Source: Sporosarcina sp. ANT_H38 (lineage in GTDB: Bacteria; Bacillota; Bacilli; Bacillales_A; Planococcaceae). Taken from it: a stretch of DNA of 64,000 nt. Of this stretch, positions 42,519 through 51,784 are shown piece by piece. Location of the stretch: NCBI RefSeq assembly GCF_008369195.1, contig NZ_VOBC01000003.1, positions 124,001-188,000 on the forward strand, read 5' to 3'. The first letter of the stretch is position 1. Every line of letters starts with the position of its first letter. The position numbers were made by a program, and so were the translations under genes. The notes below the pieces were generated by a model. That model searched no databases. It had not been told where the DNA came from and was given only the letters and a program-made list of their open reading frames with translations.

Positions 42519-43957
42519 TGATTACACGGATGGAGAAACTAAAGAGTAAACATACATGGATGGATCAATTAACAATAAAGCCCATAGTAATCATCAGTAT
42601 ACACTTCCTGCTGTTAGTTGTTATCGTCTTAATCGATGACCTAGACTACTCAGCAAAAATAGCATTATTTGCTTTCTTATCAGCGATGACACTGTGGGTT
42701 ACAACTAAAATTCCAGCAGGATATGTCGCATTGGCACTTATTGTGTTCATTATCATAATGAAGGCAGAAGGCCCGGAGCTCTTATACCATGCAATGTCAG
42801 AGGAAGTCGTTTGGCTAATGGTAGGTTCTTTTATAATTGGTGAGGCAGTCAAACAATCTGGGTTAGCACAACGATTAACCCTTTCAATACTAAGGAAATC
42901 AAACAATAAAAACAGTGTTCTCTTGGGGATGAGTTCTGTATTAGTTACATCTGCTTTTTTTGTCCCTTCTACCTCGGGGCGAGCAGCGTTAGCGATGCCA
43001 ATCATAAATCAACTAGGCCAAAAGTTCTCAACAAAGGAACAAAGCGTACTCACTATTTTAGCACCCGTAATTATTTTAATGAGTACATCTGCTACACTAA
43101 TCGGCGCGGGCTCACATTTAATTGGCGTCAGTTTACTCGAAAGTACGGTCGGCCAATCCATTTCTTATAGCCAATGGTTCATCTGGGGAGTTCCATTTGC
43201 TATCGTCATCTCACTTGTCTCTTATATCGTCATTAAATGGATGTTATGGCCGAAAGATGGCTTGAAGGAAATAGAAAATGTGCAAACTGAAGAACAAGCG
43301 ATGAGTAGTAAAAAGATGAACGGCAAAGAAAAGAAGACCTTAATCTTGCTTGCATTTTTGATAGTAGGTTGGATGACAGAAAGTATACACGGCTATGATA
43401 TAGCTTTTGTTACGATGGTTGGGGCAGTCATCGTAATGCTACCCACTTATGGAATTGTCAATTGGAAAACTGGGATGAAGTCCGTATCATGGAATTTAAT
43501 CATATTTGTTGCAGCAGCAACTGCACTTGGAAGAGTACTAGTAGATTCAGGTGTCGTCGCGTGGATTGAAAAAAAAATGTTTAGTGTGCTGCAGCTGTTT
43601 ATAGATGCACCAGAATGGCTTATTGTTTTTATCATCTTGTTTGTAACAGTCACAAGTCATTTGTATATTACATCACATACCACACGCGCAGTCGTCTTTA
43701 TTCCTAGTTTATTATTATTTAGTGAAACAATCGGAATAGACCCTACGACTGTCGTATTCTTAAGTCTAATTGGCATGAACTATTGTGTGACGGTTCCTGT
43801 CAGTTCGAAAGCGTTGCTGCTTTTTTATGAAGAAGGAGCCATTTCATATGACGCAAAACAACTGATAAAAATCAGCGCACTATTAATGCCTCTTTATATA
43901 CTAGTGATGATGTTGTTCTATTTCACCTATTGGCAGTGGGCGGGTATGCAATTGTGA
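42518..43957 (+). CDS. SLC13 (DASS) family anion transporter
   Basis: A 479-residue membrane protein with about eleven to twelve helices. The two re-entrant signature regions of the family are FVPSTSGRAALAMPII near 145 and ITSHTTRAVVFIPSLLLF near 385, giving the duplicated SxT-like motif of SLC13 permeases. They import di- or tricarboxylates or sulfate with sodium; next to glycerate kinase, glycerate or tartronate-like acids are a sensible guess, not proven. Confidence 0.86.
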   Translation: MITRMEKLKSKHTWMDQLTIKPIVIISIHFLLLVVIVLIDDLDYSAKIALFAFLSAMTLWVTTKIPAGYVALALIVFIIIMKAEGPELLYHAMSEEVVWLMVGSFIIGEAVKQSGLAQRLTLSILRKSNNKNSVLLGMSSVLVTSAFFVPSTSGRAALAMPIINQLGQKFSTKEQSVLTILAPVIILMSTSATLIGAGSHLIGVSLLESTVGQSISYSQWFIWGVPFAIVISLVSYIVIKWMLWPKDGLKEIENVQTEEQAMSSKKMNGKEKKTLILLAFLIVGWMTESIHGYDIAFVTMVGAVIVMLPTYGIVNWKTGMKSVSWNLIIFVAAATALGRVLVDSGVVAWIEKKMFSVLQLFIDAPEWLIVFIILFVTVTSHLYITSHTTRAVVFIPSLLLFSETIGIDPTTVVFLSLIGMNYCVTVPVSSKALLLFYEEGAISYDAKQLIKISALLMPLYILVMMLFYFTYWQWAGMQL

Positions 43958-43966
43958 AAAGTGATA

Positions 43967-44009
43967 GGTTCTAAAACAGTTCTGAACTGTTTTAGAACCT
44001 TATTTTTTT
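43967..44009 (+). terminator. Terminator of the glycerate kinase-transporter operon
   Basis: A 15-base perfect stem (GGTTCTAAAACAGTT and its complement) with a tiny loop, followed by TTATTTTTTT. Confidence 0.88.
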
Positions 44010-44182
44010 AGAAGACCATCACCCTGTTTTTGATTGCTACGCGTTTGTTGATTAATCAAATTAACAGTAAGTAACTTGATCACCCCCTCGGTAAAATTTT
44101 AATGAACATTTCGTCGAGAGCGAGTCATTGAGTTTCAATATCTAATCTAGACTGAGAAGTTCGATATTTATAGAATTTATTA

Positions 44183-44198
44183 TTCAACTATACTTGAA
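44183..44198. promoter_or_regulatory. Dyad operator candidate in front of the ArsR-type gene
   Basis: TTCAACTA/TACTTGAA is a 16-base dyad with seven of eight pairs matching. It covers the expected -35 region of a promoter whose -10 box TATAAT is at 44208-44213, about 35 bases before the ArsR-type gene start. That is where an autoregulatory ArsR-family repressor would bind. Confidence 0.45.
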
Positions 44199-44247
44199 CT
44201 ATAAACCTATAATGTATATACTTGGTTAAAATGGGAGGTGCATTAAT

Positions 44248-45297
44248 ATGAACATATTAACAATTACAGGTAAAAAAAGAGAATCATACAAAGTAGAACT
44301 CGAGCATTCGTTATTGTGGGAATGTGCATTAGGCATTGCCGCTATCACAAATTCTCCTTTACTGGACACGTTAGAGAAAAAAAGTGAATTTGAAAAGCTT
44401 AGACAGAAAATGCCTGAAGAGTTAATAAGAGAACTTAAGTATGTAGAAGAACACAATACATGGAAAAGTTTACTTCAGCTTTTACACGCTTTCGAAAAAA
44501 ATTCGAATGATCTAGAGAAATTCAAGGACTATGTCAATAACCTAGGCGCTGTAGAACTTAAGTATAGTTGTCTTCCATACTTCGGAATAAATTTTCAAGA
44601 TAAGAGAATGCTTGCGGCAAATGGAGACATGGAATCAGTCGCCTTAATGACACAAGCAGCAAAAGAAAATCAGTTTCTCCCCACTTATATCGAATTTATA
44701 AGCCAGGTTGATGTCGTTGATTTTAAAAATCATTTACTTCATGTAATGTCTTTGTGGGTTGAAACAGTCCTTCATGCAGATGCGGATCAGTTGCTAGCCA
44801 TTTTAGAAAGAGATTTCAATGAAAAAAACAGCATGAAAGAAAAATTATCTCCTGAAGAGTTTGTTTCGTGGTCTACTGGTGGAACAGAATATGCACCTGA
44901 GCCAAGTGTTCATCGAGTTTTATTGATCCCCCAACTGACGTATCGCCCCTGGACAATTATGTCGGATATTGAAGAAACAAAAGTTTTTTATTATCCTGTT
45001 CCGAATAAAAGCATTGATCCTAGCGACAAGTACCTTCCCAACTACTTTTTAATTCAAAAACATAAGGCATTGGGAGACGAAGTGAGGCTACGAATGATTA
45101 AGCTATTATCTGAACGTGATTGTTCGTTAAAGGAAATAACTGAGCAGCTTGAACTTGGAAAATCAACTGTTCATCATCATCTAAAAATTTTAAGGGCTGC
45201 CTCATTAGTTGGTCAAAAAGCATCCAATTATTATTTGAAAGAAAAATCCGTTGCTTCCTTGCCCGAAGAGCTAGAACTCTATTTGAACCAATCATGA
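44248..45297 (+). CDS. ArsR-type transcriptional regulator with large N-terminal domain
   Basis: A 349-residue protein. The last 85 residues are an ArsR winged helix (KALGDEVRLRMIKLLSERD and ITEQLELGKSTVHHHLKIL). The 255-residue N-terminal part is helical, resembles the sensory part of regulators of this size (DUF5937-like), and has no metal-binding cysteine cluster. It lies 19 bases before an MFS exporter and should control it, with the dyad at 44183 as a likely site. Ribosome site GGGAGGTGC precedes the ATG. Confidence 0.85.
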   Translation: MNILTITGKKRESYKVELEHSLLWECALGIAAITNSPLLDTLEKKSEFEKLRQKMPEELIRELKYVEEHNTWKSLLQLLHAFEKNSNDLEKFKDYVNNLGAVELKYSCLPYFGINFQDKRMLAANGDMESVALMTQAAKENQFLPTYIEFISQVDVVDFKNHLLHVMSLWVETVLHADADQLLAILERDFNEKNSMKEKLSPEEFVSWSTGGTEYAPEPSVHRVLLIPQLTYRPWTIMSDIEETKVFYYPVPNKSIDPSDKYLPNYFLIQKHKALGDEVRLRMIKLLSERDCSLKEITEQLELGKSTVHHHLKILRAASLVGQKASNYYLKEKSVASLPEELELYLNQS

Positions 45298-45316
45298 CTT
45301 AAGGGAGCGGCGACTT

Positions 45317-46546
45317 ATGAGCAATCATGTCTTGAAAAACCGAGGATTTGTTTCATTATGGGCTGGAAGTGCAATTTCCGAATTAGGCGGCTCCTTTGGG
45401 ACATTTTGTAATTCAATTATTGTTTATGAACTTACAGGGTCAAAGCTTGCTCTGGGTAGCATGTGGTTACTTTACTTCATCCCTTCTATTTTGCTACAAC
45501 TGGTTAGCGGTCCGTTCATCGATAAGTGGAGCCGTAAATGGATCATGATTTTCTCTCAGTGGACAAGGGCAGTCGTTTTTCTTGTTCCTCTTTTATCGGT
45601 CATGTTCGGTGGTTTGCAGGTGTGGCATATATATCTAATTCAAATCGTAATTGGGCTTGTTACACCGCTTTACGTTCCCGCTAGTCAGGCCATTACTCCA
45701 ACAATCGTCTCGAAGGAGCAGTTACCTACGGCCAATGCCTATCTTGATGGAACAACAAGGCTCATGATGTTCTTAGCACCGATGGCTGGTGGGATTGTTA
45801 TTAACTATATGGGAACGGATTCAACCTTGTTATTCGTATTTATATCGCTTACGTTAAGTGGGTTTCTTCTTTTACGGATGGAAGAGCAAAGAGTTCCTCA
45901 AAAAATACGTACAACTTGGTTGGAGCAGTTTAAAGAAGGTATCCAGTACTTCTTCCAAGAACGAACAATCGTGTGGCTTGGGTTCTTCCTTGCTTTCGTA
46001 CAGTTCGGAGTCGGTGTCACAATAGTTATCAACTTGCCCTATATCACGGATGTTTTGAATGGGAACTACGAAGATTATGGCTTATTTATGGCCGGCTTTC
46101 CTTTAGGCTATGTGATTGGATCTATGCTGATCGGGAGGTTGAAATTTCACAGTAGAAGAATGTTGATGCTTGGTTCGTTGGTGATCGCTGGATTTACTTA
46201 CATTGCATTAGGGCTTATTCAATCGATACAGCTAGCGATTGTTGTTGAAATAATTGCCGGAATTATGATGGCCTTCTTCAGTATCCACAATATCACGATT
46301 TGTCAGCAGGCGGTTCCGAATCATTTGATGGGGAAAGTTATGTCGGTTCGATTAGTTATTATTCGAGCTGCGCTGCCTATCGGAATTGTTGTTGGCGGTG
46401 TTGTGAGTGAGTTATGGGGGATCAGGCCTCTATTCGTCCTAATTGGTTCAATCATCAGTATCGTGTCAGTGATAGGTATCGTCTTTCCTTATTTCAAGTT
46501 CATTGATGGCCCCTCCAAATCTGATTTATTGCATGAAAAAGGATAG
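45317..46546 (+). CDS. MFS transporter (drug/siderophore exporter type)
   Basis: A 409-residue protein with twelve helices; the loop GPFIDKWSRKWIM between helices 2 and 3 is the MFS signature, and the sequence resembles the enterobactin/macrolide exporter group (MFS_3). It is the second gene of a two-gene unit with the ArsR-type regulator. Substrate unknown. The cell exports something harmful sensed by the regulator is inference. Confidence 0.87.
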   Translation: MSNHVLKNRGFVSLWAGSAISELGGSFGTFCNSIIVYELTGSKLALGSMWLLYFIPSILLQLVSGPFIDKWSRKWIMIFSQWTRAVVFLVPLLSVMFGGLQVWHIYLIQIVIGLVTPLYVPASQAITPTIVSKEQLPTANAYLDGTTRLMMFLAPMAGGIVINYMGTDSTLLFVFISLTLSGFLLLRMEEQRVPQKIRTTWLEQFKEGIQYFFQERTIVWLGFFLAFVQFGVGVTIVINLPYITDVLNGNYEDYGLFMAGFPLGYVIGSMLIGRLKFHSRRMLMLGSLVIAGFTYIALGLIQSIQLAIVVEIIAGIMMAFFSIHNITICQQAVPNHLMGKVMSVRLVIIRAALPIGIVVGGVVSELWGIRPLFVLIGSIISIVSVIGIVFPYFKFIDGPSKSDLLHEKG

Positions 46547-46584
46547 CTGCGTGCAGTGTCATACTGCACATGGCTATCCTTTTT
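46541..46584. terminator. Bidirectional terminator between the MFS gene and ywbE
   Basis: GGATAGC/GCTATCC outer stem and GTGCAGT/ACTGCAC inner stem, T-run on the plus side and an A-run on the other. The plus-strand stem begins inside the last codons of the MFS gene. Confidence 0.82.
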
Positions 46585-46586
46585 AC

Positions 46587-46778
46587 TTACAATATCTCGC
46601 AAACCCGTCCAACTTGTCCGTCTTCCAAGCGTACTTTAATGCCGTGCGGGTGGAAGCTTGAGTTCGTCAGTAAATCTTTAACGACTCCTTCAGTCTTCAC
46701 ACCCGACCGTTGATCTTTTTTCAAGATGACTGCCACTTTTAAACCAGGTGTTACATCTGCACGATTCTGTCCACTCAT
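46587..46778 (-). CDS. ywbE: YwbE family protein
   Basis: A 63-residue protein with the KOW-like YwbE sequence, recognisable by PGLKVAVILKKDQRSG, KDLLTNSSFHPHGIKV and the ending EDGQVGRVCEIL. The family is conserved in many bacteria and of unknown function. It begins just after the methyltransferase gene (46782 stop) and could be co-transcribed with it. Confidence 0.92.
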   Translation of the reverse strand: MSGQNRADVTPGLKVAVILKKDQRSGVKTEGVVKDLLTNSSFHPHGIKVRLEDGQVGRVCEIL

Positions 46779-46781
46779 TTA

Positions 46782-47387
46782 TTACTCTTCCTCTCTTTTT
46801 TGAAACATACTTTGTACGACGTGTGCGGTTCCAGTATGTAGCTGGCCTTCCACACGATTGACTTCCCCAATATGGAAGTGTTTGACGAAATAACCCTCGA
46901 ATTGTTCCAGCATCTGAACTGGATCACACAGCATTTCTTCGACACGCGGGCCGCCTGTTCCATAGTCGATTTGATCTTTCGTATACAGTTCGCTTATATA
47001 AAAGCCGCCTGGTTTCAATGCCCTTTTTATACCTGATAACGTACGGTTCATAACGTTTCCCGGGAAATGCCCAAAGATGTGGACGATAGCATCCCATTGT
47101 TCTTCTTCCCAGATCACTTCCGACAAATCTCGAAGTTCTGTTTTTACGACGACGCCTTTTTCATCTGCAAACTGCTTGGTTTTCTCCAGTCCGGCTGGCG
47201 CATAATCCCATGCCGTCACGTCGAAACCAAGCGTCGCTAAGTAAACAGAGTTTCGACCTTCTCCTTCTGCGATACATAGCGCTTTACCCTTAGGCAACTG
47301 CTGTGCCGCCTCCACGAGAAATTCGTTGGGTTCTTTGCCATAGACATATTCTTTTGTGGAAAAACGCTCATGCCAACTGTTCGTCAT
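46782..47387 (-). CDS. Class I SAM-dependent methyltransferase (TehB-like)
   Basis: A 201-residue methyltransferase. Motif I is ALCIAEGEGRNSVYLATLGF near residue 42 and motif II-III VTAWDYAPAGLEKTK. It resembles the small TehB/tellurite-type and thiol methyltransferases, but the substrate is unassigned. The start at 47387 (MTNSWHERF) has AAAAAGGGG upstream and matches relatives; the open frame extends to 47465 into repeat copy C without support. The repeat lies 17 bases upstream and may affect its promoter. Confidence 0.85.
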   Translation of the reverse strand: MTNSWHERFSTKEYVYGKEPNEFLVEAAQQLPKGKALCIAEGEGRNSVYLATLGFDVTAWDYAPAGLEKTKQFADEKGVVVKTELRDLSEVIWEEEQWDAIVHIFGHFPGNVMNRTLSGIKRALKPGGFYISELYTKDQIDYGTGGPRVEEMLCDPVQMLEQFEGYFVKHFHIGEVNRVEGQLHTGTAHVVQSMFQKREEE

Positions 47388-47404
47388 TTGTCGGACCCCT
47401 TTTT

Positions 47405-47503
47405 CTATATATGATGAACTAAATAATTCATTTGAATTCGCTACGGCGCTAAGGGATGCTTTCACTCAGTTTATATAGGGATTCATTTGTTCAATACAGA
47501 TAG
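47405..47503. repeat. Dispersed repeat, copy C (central hairpin missing)
   Basis: Left end CTATATATGATGAAC; right end reading inward CTATCTGTATTGAACAAATG. The flank CTACGGCGCTAAGGGATGC is joined directly to TTTCACTCAGTTTATATAGG, so the hairpin core of copies A and B has been lost. Located immediately upstream of the methyltransferase gene. Confidence 0.8.
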
Positions 47504-47585
47504 GTTGATTCTAGCTTACCACATTATAAGTGAGGATTTTGTATGAGTTAAGGTAGGCCAAAGCTATTTTATGAACACCTACCAT

Positions 47586-48473
47586 TCATCCCATGAAAAC
47601 GAGACTTTCCACAAATGCATCCAGTCGCTCTTCCATCATTGCATCCGTCAACCCGGTTACACCAAAAGTCGCCCATCCGCTATAAACAGTCGGAGGGCCT
47701 TCAAGAATATCGAATGCCGACACAATGTCCCAATACGAATTGTATGTAAACGTAGAACCGGCATGCTTTTCATAGGCTGTCAAAAATAAATCTGCTATTT
47801 CCACGCTATACAATAGCGCAAGATTGACCCGACAATGACCAACATCTATCCCAACTGGACCGCGACATGCGTTCGGCCAATCAACGACTCCAGTCACTTC
47901 ACCATCTAGCCACAATACATTTGTAGGATGGAAATCTCGGTGAATGAATGTCTCCTTGAATGCTGGTGTCTCGGCTTTTAATCGGTCAAATGCAGCCTGC
48001 CACTTATCTGGTTTTTTTGTCCACTCTGGTATTTCAATCTCATCACGATTTGTATAGGATTCATATACCCATGGAAAGTCATCCGCTGTTATCCGATGAA
48101 TTTTCGCCAGTATTTCCGCTAAACCATCCGTCCATTTATTGAAATCATCCGGTAAAATTTCAACCTTCCCTTCAACTTTCGTCATGAGCACAGACGGCAA
48201 CCCACTCGCCTTTCCTGCTTCATCAAACGCAATAAGTAATGGTGCCGGAAGTCCGTTAGCTGATGCATGTTTGAGACTCGTCGACTCATGTTGGACGAGA
48301 TCGGGTTCTTCCGAGAGCCATTCCATATTGTCGAACTGACGTAAAACAAGCGTCGAGTTGTCCGTTGTCACTTCATAAAGGATGGAAGATGTGCTACCCG
48401 GAAGTCGTTTCATTGACTGAACAGCGACATCTATTTCATTCTCTACCCAGTTCTTTGCTTTCTTAATGTTCAT
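47586..48473 (-). CDS. Aminoglycoside phosphotransferase (APH)-fold kinase
   Basis: A 295-residue protein kinase-like fold enzyme: phosphate-transfer loop FIHRDFHPTNVLWLDG near residue 187 (HxDxxxxN) and metal-binding GVVDWPNACRGP near 206. The family includes antibiotic, choline and homoserine kinases; nothing here fixes the substrate. Its start overlaps the end of the amidohydrolase gene by 11 bases with a weak ribosome site, so translation is coupled. Confidence 0.85.
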   Translation of the reverse strand: MNIKKAKNWVENEIDVAVQSMKRLPGSTSSILYEVTTDNSTLVLRQFDNMEWLSEEPDLVQHESTSLKHASANGLPAPLLIAFDEAGKASGLPSVLMTKVEGKVEILPDDFNKWTDGLAEILAKIHRITADDFPWVYESYTNRDEIEIPEWTKKPDKWQAAFDRLKAETPAFKETFIHRDFHPTNVLWLDGEVTGVVDWPNACRGPVGIDVGHCRVNLALLYSVEIADLFLTAYEKHAGSTFTYNSYWDIVSAFDILEGPPTVYSGWATFGVTGLTDAMMEERLDAFVESLVFMG

Positions 48474-50040
48474 CACCTCTATACATCACTTCACCTGCGA
48501 TAACAGTCAGCATAACAGTTGCGTTCACTATCTCTTCATCTTTCACTTGGAATAAATCCCTGTCGAGCACAGTGAAATCAGCATCGAATCCTGGCGCAAG
48601 CTTACCGCGAACATCCGCTTTCCCGATTGTGCCTGCACTTCCCGTTGTAAATAAACCGACCGCTTCAAAGCGACTCAATTTTTCATTAGGCAAATAGCCT
48701 TCATGGGTTTCTCCAGGTTTCCGACGCGCCGCCGCTGCATATATGCCAAGCAATGGATCAACCTCCTCAACCGGTGCATCCGAACCACCACCGCAAATGA
48801 ACCCACGGTCCAGTAACTTTTTCCAAGCATAAGCCCAGTCAAGACGGTCCTCCCCTAAACGATTCATGACCCACGGGAAGTCTGACGACACAAACACCGG
48901 CTGTATATCAAGGATGACTGGCAGTTTTTCCATCCGCTCGACTAGATCTTCACGCAAGACATTTACATGAATAAGTCGATCACGTTTGCCAGTAGGTACC
49001 GGGTACTTCTCAATCACATCGAGTGCTTTTTCAGCAGCTGCATCCCCAATGACATGGACAGCAATCGCTTCTCCATACTCGCGTGCGAGAGCGACTATCG
49101 CATCGATTTCTTCGTCTGTAATGACTGTCATACCGGACGTTTCCGGCGTATCTGCATACGGTTTACTTAACAATGCAGTTTTACCCCCAAGTGCTCCGTC
49201 GATGAAAAACTTCACTTCGCCTGGATCAATCCAAGGTTCATTATAAGTAGCTCGTTCTTCCATCAATTGCTTGAATACAGTTGACCGTCGCAATAGATGT
49301 GCGCGGAATTTCTTCTGTTTACCAATAACGTTTTTGAACGCTTGTAGCGGATTTTTGTAATCGCCGTAATAACCAAGATCATCTGTTACGCCCCCTGTTA
49401 ATCCAAGTGACAGCAAATCATCAACGGATTTGTCTAAAGCCCGTGTCAATGATTCTTCTGTCGGCTCCGGAATGAGGGCTAGCACCATTTCCTGCGCTCC
49501 CTCTTTCAAGTAGCCCGTCGGTTCACCGTTCGCATCGCGCATAATGGCACCGTCTTCAGGATCGAGTGTATCTTTTGAAATACCTGCCAGCTCAAGTGCT
49601 TTTGAATTTGCGAGTGCAGCATGCCGGCATGTTCGCTTCAAAATCATAGGGGAATCCGTCACCTTATCCAATTCATAACGTGTAAGTATCTTTTTATCTG
49701 GAAAATTGTTTTCATTCCAACCCTCTCCGATAAACCATTCATCTGATTTTAAATCGGGGTAAGCATTTATAAGCATGTCCATCATGTCATCAGCGGACGA
49801 TGCCTTCGATAAATCCAGACTCAGTAACTTTTCACCGTGGCCAATCATATGCATATGACTATCGACGAATCCTGGATAAAGAACGGAACCTTGTAAATCA
49901 ATTTCATTATCTGCTCGTTCTTTTAAATCCTCATATGTACCAACTGCACTAATCTTACCGTTTTCTGTGAGCAGTGCCTCAACTTGGTCGCCTTCTTGTT
50001 CCATCGTATACATCGTGCCGTTATGCCAAAGTGTTTTCAT
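48463..50040 (-). CDS. Amidohydrolase family 3 metal-dependent hydrolase (YtcJ-like)
   Basis: A 525-residue amidohydrolase with the metal-binding HMHM motif in GFVDSHMHMIGHG near residue 60, FFIDGALGGKTALLS near 280, and GGSDAPVEEVDP near 440. The family (YtcJ-like) hydrolyses N-acyl or formyl compounds. It is the first gene of the pair with the APH-fold kinase; the two may process one compound. No promoter motif was identified in the 100 bases upstream, shared with the divergent YtoQ gene. Confidence 0.88.
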   Translation of the reverse strand: MKTLWHNGTMYTMEQEGDQVEALLTENGKISAVGTYEDLKERADNEIDLQGSVLYPGFVDSHMHMIGHGEKLLSLDLSKASSADDMMDMLINAYPDLKSDEWFIGEGWNENNFPDKKILTRYELDKVTDSPMILKRTCRHAALANSKALELAGISKDTLDPEDGAIMRDANGEPTGYLKEGAQEMVLALIPEPTEESLTRALDKSVDDLLSLGLTGGVTDDLGYYGDYKNPLQAFKNVIGKQKKFRAHLLRRSTVFKQLMEERATYNEPWIDPGEVKFFIDGALGGKTALLSKPYADTPETSGMTVITDEEIDAIVALAREYGEAIAVHVIGDAAAEKALDVIEKYPVPTGKRDRLIHVNVLREDLVERMEKLPVILDIQPVFVSSDFPWVMNRLGEDRLDWAYAWKKLLDRGFICGGGSDAPVEEVDPLLGIYAAAARRKPGETHEGYLPNEKLSRFEAVGLFTTGSAGTIGKADVRGKLAPGFDADFTVLDRDLFQVKDEEIVNATVMLTVIAGEVMYRGDEH

Positions 50041-50148
50041 GCAAAATCCCCCCTATCTCTATAGTTATATTCTAAACTTTCGGTCATTCACGAGCAACAT
50101 TTTGAATAGGAATGTTACAATTAAGATTACTGATTAGGAGGAATTTAT

Positions 50149-50589
50149 ATGAGATTAACTGTTTACCTGGCAGGAGAAATCCATAGTTCTTGGCGCGAGG
50201 AAGTGAAGATGAAAGTTGCTGCACTTAATTTGCCAATCGATTTCGTCGGTCCCATGGAAAACCACGACCGTTCTGATAACATCGGGGAAGATATTCTAGG
50301 CAAGCAACCGAATGCAGTTTCCAAAGATACTGCAGCGTCTAGCTTCAATAATTTGCGCACGGAGCTGTTATTGAAGCAAGCCGATCTTGTCATTGCTTTA
50401 TTCGGGGAGAAATATAAGCAGTGGAATACTGCGATGGATGCGAGTGCCGCCGTCGCATTCGGCAAACCGCTCATTCTTATTCGCAATGAACAACACCATC
50501 ATGCACTGAAAGAACTGTCGCGCAAAGCAAACGCAACAGTCGAATCAGTAGATCAGGCTGTAAAAGCGTTACATTATATTTTCGAATAA
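50149..50589 (+). CDS. ytoQ: YtoQ family protein
   Basis: A 146-residue protein matching YtoQ: VYLAGEIHSSWREEV, FVGPMENHDRSDNIGEDILG, and KQADLVIALFGEKYKQWNTAMDA (quoted in part). The fold is expected to be like nucleoside deoxyribosyltransferases, but function is unknown. Ribosome site AGGAGG precedes the ATG. Followed by its own terminator. Confidence 0.9.
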   Translation: MRLTVYLAGEIHSSWREEVKMKVAALNLPIDFVGPMENHDRSDNIGEDILGKQPNAVSKDTAASSFNNLRTELLLKQADLVIALFGEKYKQWNTAMDASAAVAFGKPLILIRNEQHHHALKELSRKANATVESVDQAVKALHYIFE

Positions 50590-50604
50590 CCTCAGCTATC
50601 ATAC

Positions 50605-50639
50605 GGGCTGCCCTATTCTCTTTAGGGCATGCCTTTTTT
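50605..50639 (+). terminator. Terminator after ytoQ
   Basis: Interrupted stem GGC-CCCT/AGGG-GCC followed by six Ts. Confidence 0.7.
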
Positions 50640-50725
50640 GTTTTTGAGAGGTTGCTACACCGAGCATATATAGCAGACAACCGACCATATTTCTGCCCAC
50701 ACAAATCATATAACCCCCTACCTCA

Positions 50726-50764
50726 TTTACAAAACCTTAATATCCCCTTCACACGCGCTAAACA
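50726..50764 (+). promoter_or_regulatory. PhoP-type Pho box of the pst operon
   Basis: Four direct repeats TTTACA, TTAATA, TTCACA and TAAACA, each followed by exactly 5 bases, give an 11-base period. This is the Bacillus PhoP box layout (TT(A/T)ACA repeats). A TATCAT -10 box lies 9 bases after the last repeat (50774-50779), and pstS starts at 50819. Control by phosphate starvation is therefore strongly suggested. Confidence 0.85.
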
Positions 50765-50818
50765 ATACCCCGCTATCATATGAATTGTAGTCAAAACACT
50801 TTAGGGGGACAACAACAG

Positions 50819-51751
50819 ATGAAAAACATGAAGACACTTGCAACACTCGGACTCGCATGCTCGATTTTCCTAGCAGCTTGCGGCGGAACGGACGGCAATA
50901 CATCAGCTAAAACAGGCGAAAGTTTGAGCGGTAGTGTAGCAGGCGACGGATCGTCCACTGTTGCCCCAATCATGGAAGCGATTGTTGAAGAATATGCACA
51001 AGCCGAAAAAGACGTTAAAGTTTCCGTAGGTGTTTCTGGTACAGGTGGTGGATTTGAGAAATTCATCGCTGGTTCAACAGACTTTTCAAATGCATCACGT
51101 CCAATTAAAGATGAAGAGAAAGCTAAGCTTGACGAAGCAGGCGTTGACTATACTGAACTAAAAATTGCGAACGATGGTTTGACAATGGTTGTTAATAAAG
51201 AAAACACTTGGGTCGATTCACTTACTGTCGAAGATCTCACGAAGATGTGGACTGAAGATGGAACGGCTAAAAAATGGTCTGACATTAATCCAAGCTGGCC
51301 TGCAGAAGAAATCGTCTTCTATTCACCAGGTACTGATTCTGGAACATATGACTACTTCAATGAAGTTGTCTTAGAAGATGCTGACCTTGTAAAATCTGCA
51401 ACACTTTCTGAAGATGACAACGTTCTAGTTACGGGCATTAAAGGCGACAAAAATGCAGTTGGATTTTTCGGTTATGCCTATTACGAATCAAACAAAGACT
51501 CTCTGAATGCAGTATTAATTGACGGTGTTGAACCGAATGCGAAAACAATTGAGTCCGGCGAATACACACCGTTCTCTCGTCCACTATTCGTTTATGTCAG
51601 CAATGCGGCAGTAAAAGAGAAAAAAGAAGTTCGCAACTTCCTGGAATTCGTAATTGATAACTCAGCAGAAATGTCCAAAGCAGTCGGTTATGTACAGCTT
51701 CCTGAAGCAGACTATGAAGAAGCACGTAAAACATTGGATTCTGTGAAATAA
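50819..51751 (+). CDS. pstS: Phosphate-binding lipoprotein PstS
   Basis: A 310-residue lipoprotein: signal peptide with lipobox FLAACGG (cysteine near residue 21), then the PstS fold. Phosphate-binding blocks are GDGSSTVAPIMEAIVEE near 44, VSGTGGGFEKFIAGSTDFSNASRP (in parts SGTGGGFEKF, SRPI), and SPGTDSGTYDYF near 175. It binds phosphate outside the cell and delivers it to PstCA. The ATG at 50819 follows AGGGGG by 10 bases; an upstream in-frame ATG overlaps the promoter. First gene of the pst operon, under the Pho box. Confidence 0.94.
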   Translation: MKNMKTLATLGLACSIFLAACGGTDGNTSAKTGESLSGSVAGDGSSTVAPIMEAIVEEYAQAEKDVKVSVGVSGTGGGFEKFIAGSTDFSNASRPIKDEEKAKLDEAGVDYTELKIANDGLTMVVNKENTWVDSLTVEDLTKMWTEDGTAKKWSDINPSWPAEEIVFYSPGTDSGTYDYFNEVVLEDADLVKSATLSEDDNVLVTGIKGDKNAVGFFGYAYYESNKDSLNAVLIDGVEPNAKTIESGEYTPFSRPLFVYVSNAAVKEKKEVRNFLEFVIDNSAEMSKAVGYVQLPEADYEEARKTLDSVK

Positions 51752-51784
51752 AACCGGATAATCATCAAACATAGTATCATTTGC

